This document shows positions 7,955 through 17,709 of a stretch of 64,000 bases of DNA, in pieces (the stretch's first letter is position 1; every line of letters begins with the position of its first letter). The translations under genes and the position numbers were made by a program. Source of the stretch: Marinibaculum pumilum (GTDB taxonomy: Bacteria > Pseudomonadota > Alphaproteobacteria > Ferrovibrionales > Ferrovibrionaceae). The stretch is from positions 124,001 through 188,000 of the forward strand of contig NZ_JBHRTR010000005.1 in assembly GCF_042646425.1 (NCBI RefSeq), written 5' to 3'. A model generated the notes under the pieces. That model did no database searches. It had not been told where the DNA came from and worked only from the letters and a program-made list of their open reading frames with translations.

Positions 7955-9259
7955 ATGGCAAAGGGCAGCGGCAACAGGCGCGGCGCAGGCGCGAACGGCA
8001 GGACCCCGGGTGGCAGGACCCCGGGTGGCAGGAGCGCGGGCAGGAAGACATCCGACGGTCGCTCTCGCACCGGCGCGAAGGCACGCACCGGTGCCGCCCG
8101 CATCCGCTACGGGCTGGCGGCCCTTGCCGCGCTGGTCGTGGTGGTGGCCCTGGCGGGGCTCGGCACCGCCTGGCTGGACCGGGCGCCGGAGCCGGGCGCG
8201 GACGGGTTGACCATGGCCGTCAACAGGCCGGCGCCGACGGCGATCACCGGCATCCCGCGGCTGAATGGCCGCGACAGCGAGCCACCGGCCGCACAGGCGG
8301 CGCAGGATCCGGACAGGATGGCGGCGGCCGGGGAGGCACAGCCTGCGGATGCCGGCCCGGATGCGATCGGCGACCTGATCCAGCAGCTCGAGCGTGGCGA
8401 GGTGCCGCGCGGCAATGCGGAAGGCGCCGACGATGAGGTCCTGGCCGCCCTGCCGCCGGAACCGGAGGAGACCTGGCCGGACCGGGCCGGGCCGTCGGGC
8501 GAGGCCGGTTTCGCGCGGATCGCCATCGTGATCGACGATCTGGGCGGCAGCGCGGAGGCGGTCCGTCGGCTGATGGCGCTGCCGGGTCCGGTCACCTATG
8601 CCTTCCTGACCGCCAATGCGGGTACGCCGGACCAGGCGCGCATGGTGGCCGCGGCGGGCCTGGACGTGATGCTGCACATGCCGATGGAGCCGCAGGGGGA
8701 GCAGAACCCAGGCCCCAACGCCCTGCTGGTGGGCAACACGGCGGAAGAGAATCTGCGCCGCCTGAAATGGCATCTGGCGCGCCTGCCGGGGGCAATCGGC
8801 CTGAACAACCACATGGGCAGCCGCTTTACCGCCGATGCCGCGCAGATGCGGCCCGTCCTCGAAGCGGCGAATGATGCGCAGCTGTTCTACCTGGATTCCC
8901 GCACCTCCGGCCGCAGCGTCGGCTACCAGGTTGCCCGCGAACTGCCGATGCCGGCATTGCAGCGCGACATCTTCCTGGACCACGACCCGGTGGAAGACAC
9001 GATCCTCCGGCAGCTCCGCCACACCGAAGCGGTGGCCGCCCGCGAGGGCTCTGCCATCGCCATCGGCCATCCCTATCCGGAGACCCTGGCGGTGCTGGAA
9101 CGCTGGATGCCGCAGGCGCAGGCACGGGGCTATGTCCTGGTGGGGATCTCGGACCTGGTGCCGGCACGGCAACCGGCCACGGTGCGCAAGACCGGTGCCG
9201 CGGCGGCCGGCCTGACGGGGCCGGCGGCACGCAGCGGCGGCGGCCCCCTCGCGAACTGA
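7955..9259 (+). CDS. Divergent polysaccharide deacetylase family protein (YibQ-like)
   Basis: 434 residues. Residues 1-50 are basic and low complexity (Gly/Arg/Thr), followed by one transmembrane segment (about 50-70, YGLAALAALVVVVALAGLG) and a charged linker, then the catalytic-fold domain from about residue 187. That domain shows IAIVIDDLGGS at its start, LHMPMEPQG, GLNNHMGSRFT and YLDSRTS, the usual signature series of the divergent polysaccharide deacetylase family (YibQ/DUF610). The fold resembles NodB-type deacetylases. A periplasmic, membrane-anchored location is expected; the substrate is unknown. It occupies the place between ppiD and trpD where trpEG usually sit. Short tandem DNA repeats are found inside its N-terminus and just after its stop. 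Confidence 0.87.
   Translation: MAKGSGNRRGAGANGRTPGGRTPGGRSAGRKTSDGRSRTGAKARTGAARIRYGLAALAALVVVVALAGLGTAWLDRAPEPGADGLTMAVNRPAPTAITGIPRLNGRDSEPPAAQAAQDPDRMAAAGEAQPADAGPDAIGDLIQQLERGEVPRGNAEGADDEVLAALPPEPEETWPDRAGPSGEAGFARIAIVIDDLGGSAEAVRRLMALPGPVTYAFLTANAGTPDQARMVAAAGLDVMLHMPMEPQGEQNPGPNALLVGNTAEENLRRLKWHLARLPGAIGLNNHMGSRFTADAAQMRPVLEAANDAQLFYLDSRTSGRSVGYQVARELPMPALQRDIFLDHDPVEDTILRQLRHTEAVAAREGSAIAIGHPYPETLAVLERWMPQAQARGYVLVGISDLVPARQPATVRKTGAAAAGLTGPAARSGGGPLAN
8000..8044 (+). repeat. 15-bp tandem repeat in the deacetylase N-terminus
   Basis: AGGACCCCGGGTGGC occurs twice in perfect tandem (8000-8014, 8015-8029), followed by a diverged third copy. It encodes the RTPGG repeats in the cytoplasmic tail ahead of the membrane segment. 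Being in frame and a multiple of three, copy changes would not break the gene. Confidence 0.8.
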
Positions 9260-9265
9260 ACGCCC

Positions 9266-9313
9266 GGCCAACCGAGCACCAGGCCAACCGAGCACCAGGC
9301 CAACCATGCGCCA
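9266..9313. repeat. 16-bp tandem repeat after the deacetylase gene
   Basis: GGCCAACCGAGCACCA is present twice exactly (9266-9281, 9282-9297), with a third partial copy to 9313. It lies in the 162-base gap between the convergent deacetylase and ppiD genes. No function is evident; replication slippage is the simplest origin. Confidence 0.8.
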
Positions 9314-9421
9314 CGCCTACCGAACGTCTGGCGGATCGCCGGCGCGGCGGAGAGCCCCCGGACGAACGGAACGCCAGCCTGTCGACTGGCCGGCGAACCG
9401 TGTCCGGGGAAGGCCGGCCGC

Positions 9422-11320
9422 TCAGATGGCCCGGTCCAGCTCCTGCTGGTTGATGGTGACGCCGACCCGGCCGGCGAGGCCCTCCAGGAAGGCTCCGGTG
9501 AGATCCTGCCGGAAGCCATCGGACCAGCGCTCCGACAGCCTTGCCTGCAGCTGCTCAGCGGCCTCGTTCCGCTCCACCGGCAGCACCTCTTCGATCCGCG
9601 CCACGACGGCGCTGCCATTCGCGATGCTGCCGGTCACGACCTCGCCTGCCGGCGCGGCGAACAGCTTCTCCATCATCGGCTGCCCCCAGGGCAGCCGGGC
9701 ACCGTCGCCGAAGCGGGTGAAGGGGGCGGGCTCGCTGACCGCAAGTCCGGAGCCGGCGGCGACATCCTGCATGTCGGTGCCGCCGCTTATGTCGCGGGCC
9801 AGCGCCTCGGCCTCCTGCATCGCCAGTTCGGCGCGGCGGCTGTCGGTCCAGTCGGCGCGTACCCTGTCCTCGACTTCCTCGAAGCTGCGCAGGCGCGGGG
9901 GCGACACGGCGTCGAGCTGTACCACGGTGAAGCCCTCGGCATTGTCGTTCTCGAAAGTCTCCGGCTCGCCGCCGGCCTCCATCCGCCAGAGCTCCCGCCG
10001 CAGGGTGGCGAGGCCGGGCACCGGATCCACCGGATTGCCGTCGATGTCGCGGCCGCTGGCATCGATGCCGTCATGACTCTGCACCGGCAGCCCGATGGTT
10101 TCGCCGATCTCCTTCAGGCGGGCGCCGCCGGCGATCAGGTCCTCGACCTCGTTGGCAAGGGTGTAGAGCCGGTCGATCGCCGCCTCCTGTGCCAGGGTGT
10201 CGGCCAGCTGCTCCCGGGCAGCCTCGAAGCTCGGGGCGCTGCCGTCCTTCACCTCGGTCACTTCCACGACATGCCAGGCCAGGGGTGATTCCATGGCGGG
10301 CAGGATGCCCGGCTCGCTGCGCTCGAACGCGGCCGTCGCAACCTCGTCGCCCAGCAGGTCGGCAAGGTCGGCACGGGTCAGCGGGTCCAGCGCCACCGGC
10401 GGGGCCGCGCCGGCCTGCTGCGCGGCCGCCTCCAGGCTCGCGCCCTGGGCGACCGCCTCGGAAACGGCGCGGGCCGTCTCCTCGTCGAAGGCCGCGACCT
10501 GCCGCACGGTGCGGGTCGGCGGGACGTTGAGGCTGTCCTGGCGATCCTCGTAGGCGGCGCGCAGGGTCTCTTCGGAGATCTCGATCCGGTCGCGGAGGCC
10601 TGCCGGGCTCAGGCTGATCCAGCTGACGCTGCGCAGCTCCGGCGCGGTGTAGTCGTCGGGATGCGCATTGTAATAGGCCTGCAGTTCCGATGGCGCCGGC
10701 TCTTCGGGCGCAGGCACGCTCTGCTTGTCGACGATCAGGTACGCGACCCGCCGCCGGGTGCCGACATAGTCGACCACGGCCGAAGTGAGGCTTTCCGGCG
10801 CGGGGAGTTCGCCGGCGGTGACGGTGCGGGCAATCGCCTGGCCGCGGACCTCGCCGCGCAGAAGGTCGACGAACATGTCCTCAGACAGGCCGCTGCGCAC
10901 CAGGAAGTCCTGGAACTTCAGCCGGTCGAACTCGCCCTCCTGCGAGGTGAAGGCCGGGTCCTGCAGGATCAGCGCGCGCACCACGTCGTCCGGCGCGCGC
11001 AGGTTCATCTGCTGGGCGACACGTTCCAGCAGGATGGTGTTGATCTGCTGCTTCAGGACCTCTTCCGGCAAACCGATCGCCTTGGCCTGGTCCGCATCCA
11101 GGCGGCCGCCGAACTGGCGCTGCGCGGCGGCCAGGCGCTGACGGTATTCGTCCTGGAAACTGGCGGTCGGGATCTCCTGGCCGCCGACCTCGGCAACCAC
11201 CTGCTCGCCGCCGCCGCCGAGATAGTCGCCGATGCCCCAGGTGGCGAAGCTCGCCACCAGAAGCAGCATGAGCGCTTTCACCATCCAGGTTCCGGCGGAT
11301 TTCCGCAGCTGCTGCAGCAT
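9422..11320 (-). CDS. ppiD: Periplasmic peptidyl-prolyl isomerase / chaperone PpiD
   Basis: 632 residues from ATG at 11320 with GGGAGA upstream. The N-terminus MLQQLRKSAGTWMVKALMLL, followed by a hydrophobic anchor (about 13-33) and a GDYLGGGGEQVVAEVGG stretch, is the typical PpiD/SurA_N arrangement: one inner-membrane anchor with the bulk in the periplasm. SurA_N-type helices follow (FQDEYRQRLAAAQRQFG), then a parvulin-like PPIC region at about 235-390 and a long C-terminal domain. PpiD helps newly translocated envelope proteins fold. The parvulin domain looks degenerate, as is common for PpiD, so chaperone activity is more certain than isomerase activity. Divergent from tpiA. Confidence 0.87.
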   Translation of the reverse strand: MLQQLRKSAGTWMVKALMLLLVASFATWGIGDYLGGGGEQVVAEVGGQEIPTASFQDEYRQRLAAAQRQFGGRLDADQAKAIGLPEEVLKQQINTILLERVAQQMNLRAPDDVVRALILQDPAFTSQEGEFDRLKFQDFLVRSGLSEDMFVDLLRGEVRGQAIARTVTAGELPAPESLTSAVVDYVGTRRRVAYLIVDKQSVPAPEEPAPSELQAYYNAHPDDYTAPELRSVSWISLSPAGLRDRIEISEETLRAAYEDRQDSLNVPPTRTVRQVAAFDEETARAVSEAVAQGASLEAAAQQAGAAPPVALDPLTRADLADLLGDEVATAAFERSEPGILPAMESPLAWHVVEVTEVKDGSAPSFEAAREQLADTLAQEAAIDRLYTLANEVEDLIAGGARLKEIGETIGLPVQSHDGIDASGRDIDGNPVDPVPGLATLRRELWRMEAGGEPETFENDNAEGFTVVQLDAVSPPRLRSFEEVEDRVRADWTDSRRAELAMQEAEALARDISGGTDMQDVAAGSGLAVSEPAPFTRFGDGARLPWGQPMMEKLFAAPAGEVVTGSIANGSAVVARIEEVLPVERNEAAEQLQARLSERWSDGFRQDLTGAFLEGLAGRVGVTINQQELDRAI

Positions 11321-11403
11321 GTATTCTCTCCCCACATCGACGGAACCGGATTGCGGCGCCATCCTGCGCCCGGTTTGTTCCGCCGGTCAAAACGGACCCT
11401 GCG

Positions 11404-11410
11404 TTATATA
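11404..11410 (+). promoter_or_regulatory. Candidate -10 element for tpiA
   Basis: TTATATA, about 29 bases before the chosen TTG start of tpiA, is the only AT-rich hexamer in this spacer and fits a -10 box. No convincing -35 at 17-base spacing was found, so this is weak. Confidence 0.3.
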
Positions 11411-11438
11411 AAGCCGGGACCGGAATTTGGAGGGGAAG

Positions 11439-12269
11439 TTGGCACAGAAAGGCAAGGCGGGCTCCGGCAGGCCGCCCGCGAACGACGGCATTCGCCCGCT
11501 TATTGCGGGAAACTGGAAGATGAACGGCCGCCTGCCGGCGGCCATGAAGGAGTTCGACCGGCTGCTGCGGGAGGCCGGGCGCGCGGCGGCCAAGGCAAAG
11601 GATGCGGCGCTGCCGGAAATCCTGGTCTGCCCGCCGGCGGTTCTGCTGGCGCCGTTCCGCGACGCGATCGCCGCGGCGGATCTGGGCGGCGTGGTGGCAC
11701 TGGGCGGCCAGGACTGCCATGCCGCGGAAGCCGGCGCCCATACCGGCGACATCGCCGCGGAAATGCTGCGCGATGCCGGCGCGACCCATGTCATCGTCGG
11801 CCATTCCGAGCGTCGCGCCGACCATGGCGAGAAGAATGCGACGGTCGCGGCAAAACTGGCTGCGGCGCATCGCGCCGGCCTGGTCCCGATTCTCTGTGTC
11901 GGGGAGACCCTGAGCCAGCGCGACGCGGGCCATGCCCCCACGGCGGTGGCGCGGCAGGTGCGGGCGGCGCTGGGCGCGGGCTGCACCGCGGCGAACACGG
12001 TCATCGCCTATGAGCCGGTCTGGGCGATCGGCACCGGTCGGACGCCGACGCCGGAGGATGTCGCGGCGATGCACCTGGCGATCCGCCGCACCGTCGAAAA
12101 GGCGGTCGGCGCGCCGCGGATGCGCATCCTCTACGGCGGATCGGTGAAGCCCGACAACGCGGCGACCCTGCTGGCCGTGGCGGGTGTGAACGGCGCCCTG
12201 GTCGGCGGTGCGAGCCTGCTGGCAAAGGACTTCTGGGGGATCGCAAAGGCCAGCCCGAAGCCGCGCTGA
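11439..12269 (+). CDS. tpiA: Triosephosphate isomerase
   Basis: 276 residues from TTG at 11439, chosen because GGAGG lies 5 bases upstream; a TTG at 11427 has no such site, and there is no usable ATG before conserved sequence. TpiA interconverts dihydroxyacetone phosphate and glyceraldehyde 3-phosphate. Catalytic elements are intact: Lys27 in AGNWKMNG, the His of VGHSERR, the Glu of AYEPVWAIGTG (which also begins the mobile loop), and the phosphate-binding LYGGSVKPDN. About 20 extra N-terminal residues precede the barrel, which accounts for the length over the usual ~250. Followed by secG and pyrG, a common alphaproteobacterial order. Confidence 0.95.
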   Translation: MAQKGKAGSGRPPANDGIRPLIAGNWKMNGRLPAAMKEFDRLLREAGRAAAKAKDAALPEILVCPPAVLLAPFRDAIAAADLGGVVALGGQDCHAAEAGAHTGDIAAEMLRDAGATHVIVGHSERRADHGEKNATVAAKLAAAHRAGLVPILCVGETLSQRDAGHAPTAVARQVRAALGAGCTAANTVIAYEPVWAIGTGRTPTPEDVAAMHLAIRRTVEKAVGAPRMRILYGGSVKPDNAATLLAVAGVNGALVGGASLLAKDFWGIAKASPKPR

Positions 12270-12436
12270 GCGGCGCCGCCGGCCAAGGGTCGCTTGCACG
12301 CCGGCCGGGTGGGGAGTAGAACCCGCCCGGCCTCGGTGCGGCGCGGATGGCGCGGCCGGGGCCGATCGCGTGCACCGTCGACCGGTGCGCACCCGATCGA
12401 CGCATTCCTCAACGGATCGATCCGCAGCCGCCGCTC

Positions 12437-12877
12437 ATGATTACCATCGTCCTGATCCTGCACCTGATTTTCGCCGTGGCCCTGATCGGTGTCGTGCTGC
12501 TGCAGCGCTCCGAAGGCGGTGCGCTGGGCATCGGCGGCGGCGGTGGCGGTGGCGGTGGCCTGGTCTCCAGCCGCGGCGCCGCGAGTTTCCTGACCCGCAC
12601 CACCGGCGCGCTGGCGGCCTGCTTCATCGCAACCAGCCTGGCGCTGGCGATTCTGGCGCAGCAGAGCGCCGGTCCGCCGCGGTCGATCCTGGATGGCGCC
12701 GGCGGCGCACGGCCGGCATCGGAGCGCCTGACGCCGCTCGGCAACGACGCGGCGCCCGGCCCGGCTGGCGATACGGGTGCCGGCCAGGACGGTGGCGTGT
12801 CCGCGCCGGTATCCGGCGGTGCGGGGACCGGCGGCGGCAGCGAGTCGCTGACCCCGCTGTCGACACCGGACAATTGA
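12437..12877 (+). CDS. secG: Protein translocase subunit SecG
   Basis: 146 residues from ATG at 12437; the conserved SecG start MITIVLILHLIFAVALIGVVLLQ excludes the longer upstream frame. Two membrane helices (about 2-23 and 56-77) flank a short loop with LLQRSEGGALGIGG and a run of nine glycines, typical of SecG. The cytoplasmic/periplasmic tail after residue ~80 is long, Gly/Ala/Asp-rich and low complexity. SecG assists SecYE-SecA protein export across the inner membrane. Lies 168 bases after tpiA and upstream of pyrG, its usual neighbour. Confidence 0.93.
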   Translation: MITIVLILHLIFAVALIGVVLLQRSEGGALGIGGGGGGGGGLVSSRGAASFLTRTTGALAACFIATSLALAILAQQSAGPPRSILDGAGGARPASERLTPLGNDAAPGPAGDTGAGQDGGVSAPVSGGAGTGGGSESLTPLSTPDN

Positions 12878-13002
12878 TCCCGCCGGCCCATGGCGGGCCG
12901 GCTCACCGAAAACGAAGGCTTTCCGCGGACATGCAAGCTGCCCGTCGTGCCGGCGCAATGCGCCCTTCTGCCATGCCCGCGGCTTGGGTATAACGAAGGC
13001 CC

Positions 13003-14634
13003 ATGGCGCGGTTCATCTTCATTACCGGCGGCGTGGTTTCCTCCCTCGGCAAGGGGCTCGCCTCGGCGGCACTCGGTGCGCTTCTGCAGGCGCGCGGCTA
13101 TCGCGTGCGCCTGCGCAAGCTCGACCCCTACATCAATGTCGATCCCGGGACGATGAGCCCCTACCAGCATGGCGAGGTCTACGTCACCGATGACGGGGCG
13201 GAGACCGATCTGGACCTGGGGCATTACGAGCGCTTCACCGGCGTCGCCTCGAACAAGGGCGACAATGTCACCACCGGCCGGATCTACCAGGACGTGATCG
13301 CGCGCGAACGGCGCGGCGACTATCTGGGCGCCACGGTGCAGGTGATCCCGCACATCACCGATGCGATCAAGGAATTCGCGCTCGGCGGGGTCGAGGACGA
13401 GGATTTCGTCCTGGTCGAGGTCGGCGGCACCGTCGGCGATATCGAGGGACTGCCCTTCTTCGAGGCGATCCGCCAGGCCGGCATCGAGCTGGGGCCGGCC
13501 AAGGCGATCTTCGTGCACCTGACCCTGGTGCCCTACATCGCGGCGGCGGGGGAGCTGAAGACCAAGCCCACCCAGCATTCGGTGAAGGAACTGCGCTCCA
13601 TCGGCATCCAGCCGACGATCCTGCTGTGCCGCGCCGACCGGCCGCTGCCGCCGGGGGAGAAGCGCAAGATCGCGCTGTTCTGCAACGTGCGGGAGGAGGC
13701 GGTGATCGAGGCGCTGGACGTGCGCTCGATCTACGAGGTGCCGATCTCCTATCACGAACAGGGCCTGGACGATCAGGTGCTGCGGGCCTTCGGGATCGAC
13801 GATGCGCCGCCGCCGGAACTGGCCCCCTGGCAGCATATCCGGCAGCGGGCGCTGCACCCGGAAGGGCATGTGAACATCGCCGTGGTGGGCAAGTACACGG
13901 GCCTGCTGGATGCCTACAAGTCGCTGATCGAGGCGCTGGCGCATGGCGGCATCGCCAACAATGTGAAGGTGGAGCTGAACTGGGTCGATGCCGACGATTT
14001 CGACCCGTTCGGCAAGGACCGGCACCGGCTGACCGACATGCACGGCATCCTGGTGCCCGGCGGCTTCGGCGAGCGCGGCGCGGAGGGCAAGATCGCCGCC
14101 GCGCGCTTTGCCCGCGAGCAGAAGGTGCCCTATTTCGGCATCTGCTTCGGCATGCAGATGGCGGTGATCGAGACGGCGCGCCACCTGGCCCGGATCGAGG
14201 ATGCGGGCTCTACGGAGTTCGGCGAGTGCAGGAACCCGATCGTCGGCCTGATGACGGAATGGATGCAGGGCAACGAACTGCAGCGCCGCAATGTCGGCGA
14301 CGATCTGGGCGGCACGATGCGCCTGGGCGCCTATCCGGCGATCCTGGGCAAGGGCAGCCGGGTGGCGGAGATCTACGGCAGCCAGCAGATCTCCGAACGG
14401 CACCGCCACCGCTATGAGGTCAACACCCGCTACCGCTTCGCGCTGGAAGGCGCCGGCATGAACTTCTCCGGCGTGTCGCCGGACGGCCTGCTGCCGGAGA
14501 TCGTCGAGCGGCCGGACCATCCGTGGTTCATCGGGGTGCAGTTCCACCCGGAGCTGAAGTCGAAGCCGTTCGACCCGCATCCGCTGTTCAGCTCGTTCAT
14601 CCGCGCCGCGATCGAGCAGTCGCGCCTGGTCTGA
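13003..14634 (+). CDS. pyrG: CTP synthase
   Basis: 543 residues, full length for the family. PyrG makes CTP from UTP, ATP and glutamine. The N-terminal amidoligase domain (about 1-265) begins MARFIFITGGVVSSLGKG with the P-loop-like GVVSSLGKG, and contains DPYINVDPGTMSPYQHGEV. The C-terminal class I glutamine amidotransferase domain has the nucleophile Cys in YFGICFGMQ and the His-Glu pair in GVQFHPELKS. Start ATG follows an AAGG site by a few bases. It sits between secG and kdsA, probably in one transcription unit. Confidence 0.98.
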   Translation: MARFIFITGGVVSSLGKGLASAALGALLQARGYRVRLRKLDPYINVDPGTMSPYQHGEVYVTDDGAETDLDLGHYERFTGVASNKGDNVTTGRIYQDVIARERRGDYLGATVQVIPHITDAIKEFALGGVEDEDFVLVEVGGTVGDIEGLPFFEAIRQAGIELGPAKAIFVHLTLVPYIAAAGELKTKPTQHSVKELRSIGIQPTILLCRADRPLPPGEKRKIALFCNVREEAVIEALDVRSIYEVPISYHEQGLDDQVLRAFGIDDAPPPELAPWQHIRQRALHPEGHVNIAVVGKYTGLLDAYKSLIEALAHGGIANNVKVELNWVDADDFDPFGKDRHRLTDMHGILVPGGFGERGAEGKIAAARFAREQKVPYFGICFGMQMAVIETARHLARIEDAGSTEFGECRNPIVGLMTEWMQGNELQRRNVGDDLGGTMRLGAYPAILGKGSRVAEIYGSQQISERHRHRYEVNTRYRFALEGAGMNFSGVSPDGLLPEIVERPDHPWFIGVQFHPELKSKPFDPHPLFSSFIRAAIEQSRLV

Positions 14635-14690
14635 CCGGCCATGGGCCCTGCCGCCGGGCCGCAAGGATGTTTCCAGGAAGGAATCCTTCG

Positions 14691-15539
14691 ATGACAGACA
14701 AGCATGTCCGCATCGGCGCGGCCGGCGGTCCCGGCTTCGAGGTCAGCAATGACCGGCCGTTCGCGCTGATCGCCGGGCCCTGCGCGCTGGAAAGCCGCGA
14801 CCATGCCTTCGACATGGCAGGCGCGCTGAAGGAGTTGACCGGCCGGCTGGGCCTGAACCTCGTCTACAAAACCTCCTTCGACAAGGCGAACCGGACCTCC
14901 GCCGGTTCCGAGCGGGGGATCGGCCTGGAGGCGGCGCTGCCGATCTTCCAGGACCTGCGCAGGGAACTGGACCTGCCGGTGCTGACCGACGTGCACCTGC
15001 CCGAGCAATGCGCGGAGGTGGCGGAGGCGGTCGACGTGCTGCAGATCCCCGCCTTCCTGTGCCGGCAGACCGACCTGCTGGTCGCCGCGGCGCGGACCGG
15101 GCGGGCGGTGAACGTGAAGAAGGGGCAGTTCCTGGCCCCCTGGGACATGCGCAACGTGGCCGCGAAGCTGGCCGATGCGGGCAATGAGCGGATCCTGCTC
15201 TGCGAGCGCGGCGCCTCGTTCGGCTACAACACCCTGGTGACCGACTTCCGCGGCCTGCCGATCATGCGCCAGACCGGCTATCCGGTGGTGTTCGACGCCA
15301 CCCATTCGGTGCAGCAGCCGGGCGGGCAGGGCGACCGCTCGGGCGGCCAAAGGGAGTTCGTGCCGGTGCTGGCCAGCGCCGCCGTGGCGGTGGGTGTGGC
15401 GGCGGTCTTCATGGAGACACACCAGGACCCGGACAATGCCCCGTCCGACGGCCCCAACATGGTGCCGCTGGACCAGATGGAAGGCCTGCTGCGGCGGCTG
15501 ATCGCCTTCGACCGGGTCGCCAAGTCCAGCGCCACGTGA
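14691..15539 (+). CDS. kdsA: 3-deoxy-8-phosphooctulonate synthase (KDO-8-P synthase)
   Basis: 282 residues from ATG at 14691, which has AGGAAGGA ahead of it; the longer upstream frame is antisense-like. KdsA condenses phosphoenolpyruvate with arabinose 5-phosphate to make KDO-8-phosphate, a precursor of lipopolysaccharide core. Signatures: LIAGPCALESRDHAF, VYKTSFDKANRTS, VNVKKGQFLAPWDM, FDATHSVQQPGG, and the terminal VFMETHQDPDNAPSDGP. The Cys of LLCERG at about residue 172 lies near the segment used in metal-type classification, but I do not assign the metal dependence. Its presence indicates a Gram-negative outer membrane with KDO-containing LPS. Confidence 0.97.
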   Translation: MTDKHVRIGAAGGPGFEVSNDRPFALIAGPCALESRDHAFDMAGALKELTGRLGLNLVYKTSFDKANRTSAGSERGIGLEAALPIFQDLRRELDLPVLTDVHLPEQCAEVAEAVDVLQIPAFLCRQTDLLVAAARTGRAVNVKKGQFLAPWDMRNVAAKLADAGNERILLCERGASFGYNTLVTDFRGLPIMRQTGYPVVFDATHSVQQPGGQGDRSGGQREFVPVLASAAVAVGVAAVFMETHQDPDNAPSDGPNMVPLDQMEGLLRRLIAFDRVAKSSAT

Positions 15540-15708
15540 CCCGCCGCTGCCGGTGCGATCCGGGGATGCAATTCCGGCCCGGACCGGCTAAACCCTGACC
15601 CGCCGGGCCGGCCAAGGACCGGCACCATCCCGACCGAACCGCATGCCAGCGGTCCAGGCGCCGGCACTGCCCGGCTGCGGACCCGTGCGACCGATGCAGG
15701 AGTGAGCC

Positions 15709-16989
<1,281 letters not shown>

Positions 16990-17031
16990 GGCGGAATCTG
17001 AGAACTTTCTCTCTAAGCTTTTGATTTTACG

Positions 17032-17063
17032 GAAGGGCATGCGGGCGGGCCGCATGCCCCTTC
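17032..17063 (+). terminator. Hairpin after eno
   Basis: A perfect 10-base stem, GGGCATGCGG / CCGCATGCCC (17035-17044 with 17050-17059), with a 5-base loop; outer GAA/TTC bases extend it past one unpaired base. It starts 43 bases after the eno stop. Only a short pyrimidine stretch follows rather than a long T run, so this is a likely but weak intrinsic terminator. Confidence 0.5.
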
Positions 17064-17117
17064 TGATTCCCGACGATTCGCATTGACCGGCCGACTCGCC
17101 CGTGATTCGATTCGGTC

Positions 17118-17438
17118 ATGCGCTTTCTCGACGATATCCGCCGCCGTGCCACACAGGCTGTCATGCCGGTGGTCTGCCTGGGTGCCATTGCCTATTTCGG
17201 CTACCACGCCGTCGTGGGTGACCGCGGCGTCCACAGCTATCGCCAGCTGGAGACGGAGATCGAGATTGCCGAGGCGGCCCTTGCCAAGACGGTGGCCGAA
17301 CGCGAACGCCTCGAGCGGCGGGTGAACCTGTTCCATGCCGATGGCCTGGATCCGGATCTGCTGGAGGAAGAGGCGCGCCTGATGCTCGGTCTCGTGCGCG
17401 AGAACGAGGTCGTGATCCTCCTGCCGCAACAGAACTGA
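17118..17438 (+). CDS. FtsB/DivIC-family septum formation initiator
   Basis: 106 residues. One transmembrane helix near the N-terminus (about 13-33, AVMPVVCLGAIAYFGYHAVVG region) is followed by a coiled coil (about 40-75, rich in Glu/Arg/Leu with LETEIEIAEAALAKTVAERE) and a short C-terminal region with DPDLLEEEARLMLGL, the family pattern. FtsB-type proteins join FtsL and FtsQ in the divisome at midcell. The location between eno and pdhA is the standard one for this gene in alphaproteobacteria. No clear ribosome binding site is seen before the ATG. The family call is solid, the symbol ftsB only by analogy. Confidence 0.88.
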   Translation: MRFLDDIRRRATQAVMPVVCLGAIAYFGYHAVVGDRGVHSYRQLETEIEIAEAALAKTVAERERLERRVNLFHADGLDPDLLEEEARLMLGLVRENEVVILLPQQN

Positions 17439-17650
17439 TCCCCTGCTTCCGGCCTGCCCGCCGCCACGCGCCATGCTCCGCCCGTCGCGGCCTCGAGTGA
17501 GGGTCGCTGCGGCCGTCATGCCGCCGATGCCGTCATCATGCAGTGAAGACGAGGCGTGCATTTCGCGTTAGGGTCCGGTCGCGACGGCAGTGCAGGCGCA
17601 GTCCGGCCTGTTGCCCGTCCGGCATCCCGATGGCGGCCGCATGGTCGTGC

Positions 17651-17669
17651 ATACGCAGCCGCGTATACT
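17651..17669 (+). promoter_or_regulatory. Inverted repeat with -10-like box upstream of pdhA
   Basis: ATACGC, four bases, GCGTAT at 17651-17666, overlapping TATACT (17664-17669), a good -10 hexamer 40 bases before the pdhA start. No -35 was recognised. The overlap of a dyad with a -10 box suggests a regulated pdh promoter. Confidence 0.35.
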
Positions 17670-17709
17670 CCGGGATGCAGTTGCGAATGTGCTGACCGGG
17701 AGGGGATCC

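Noticed and set aside
12409..14664. Minus-strand open frame of 751 codons across secG and pyrG
   Set aside because: Antisense to pyrG; no recognisable motif and compositional features of a GC shadow.
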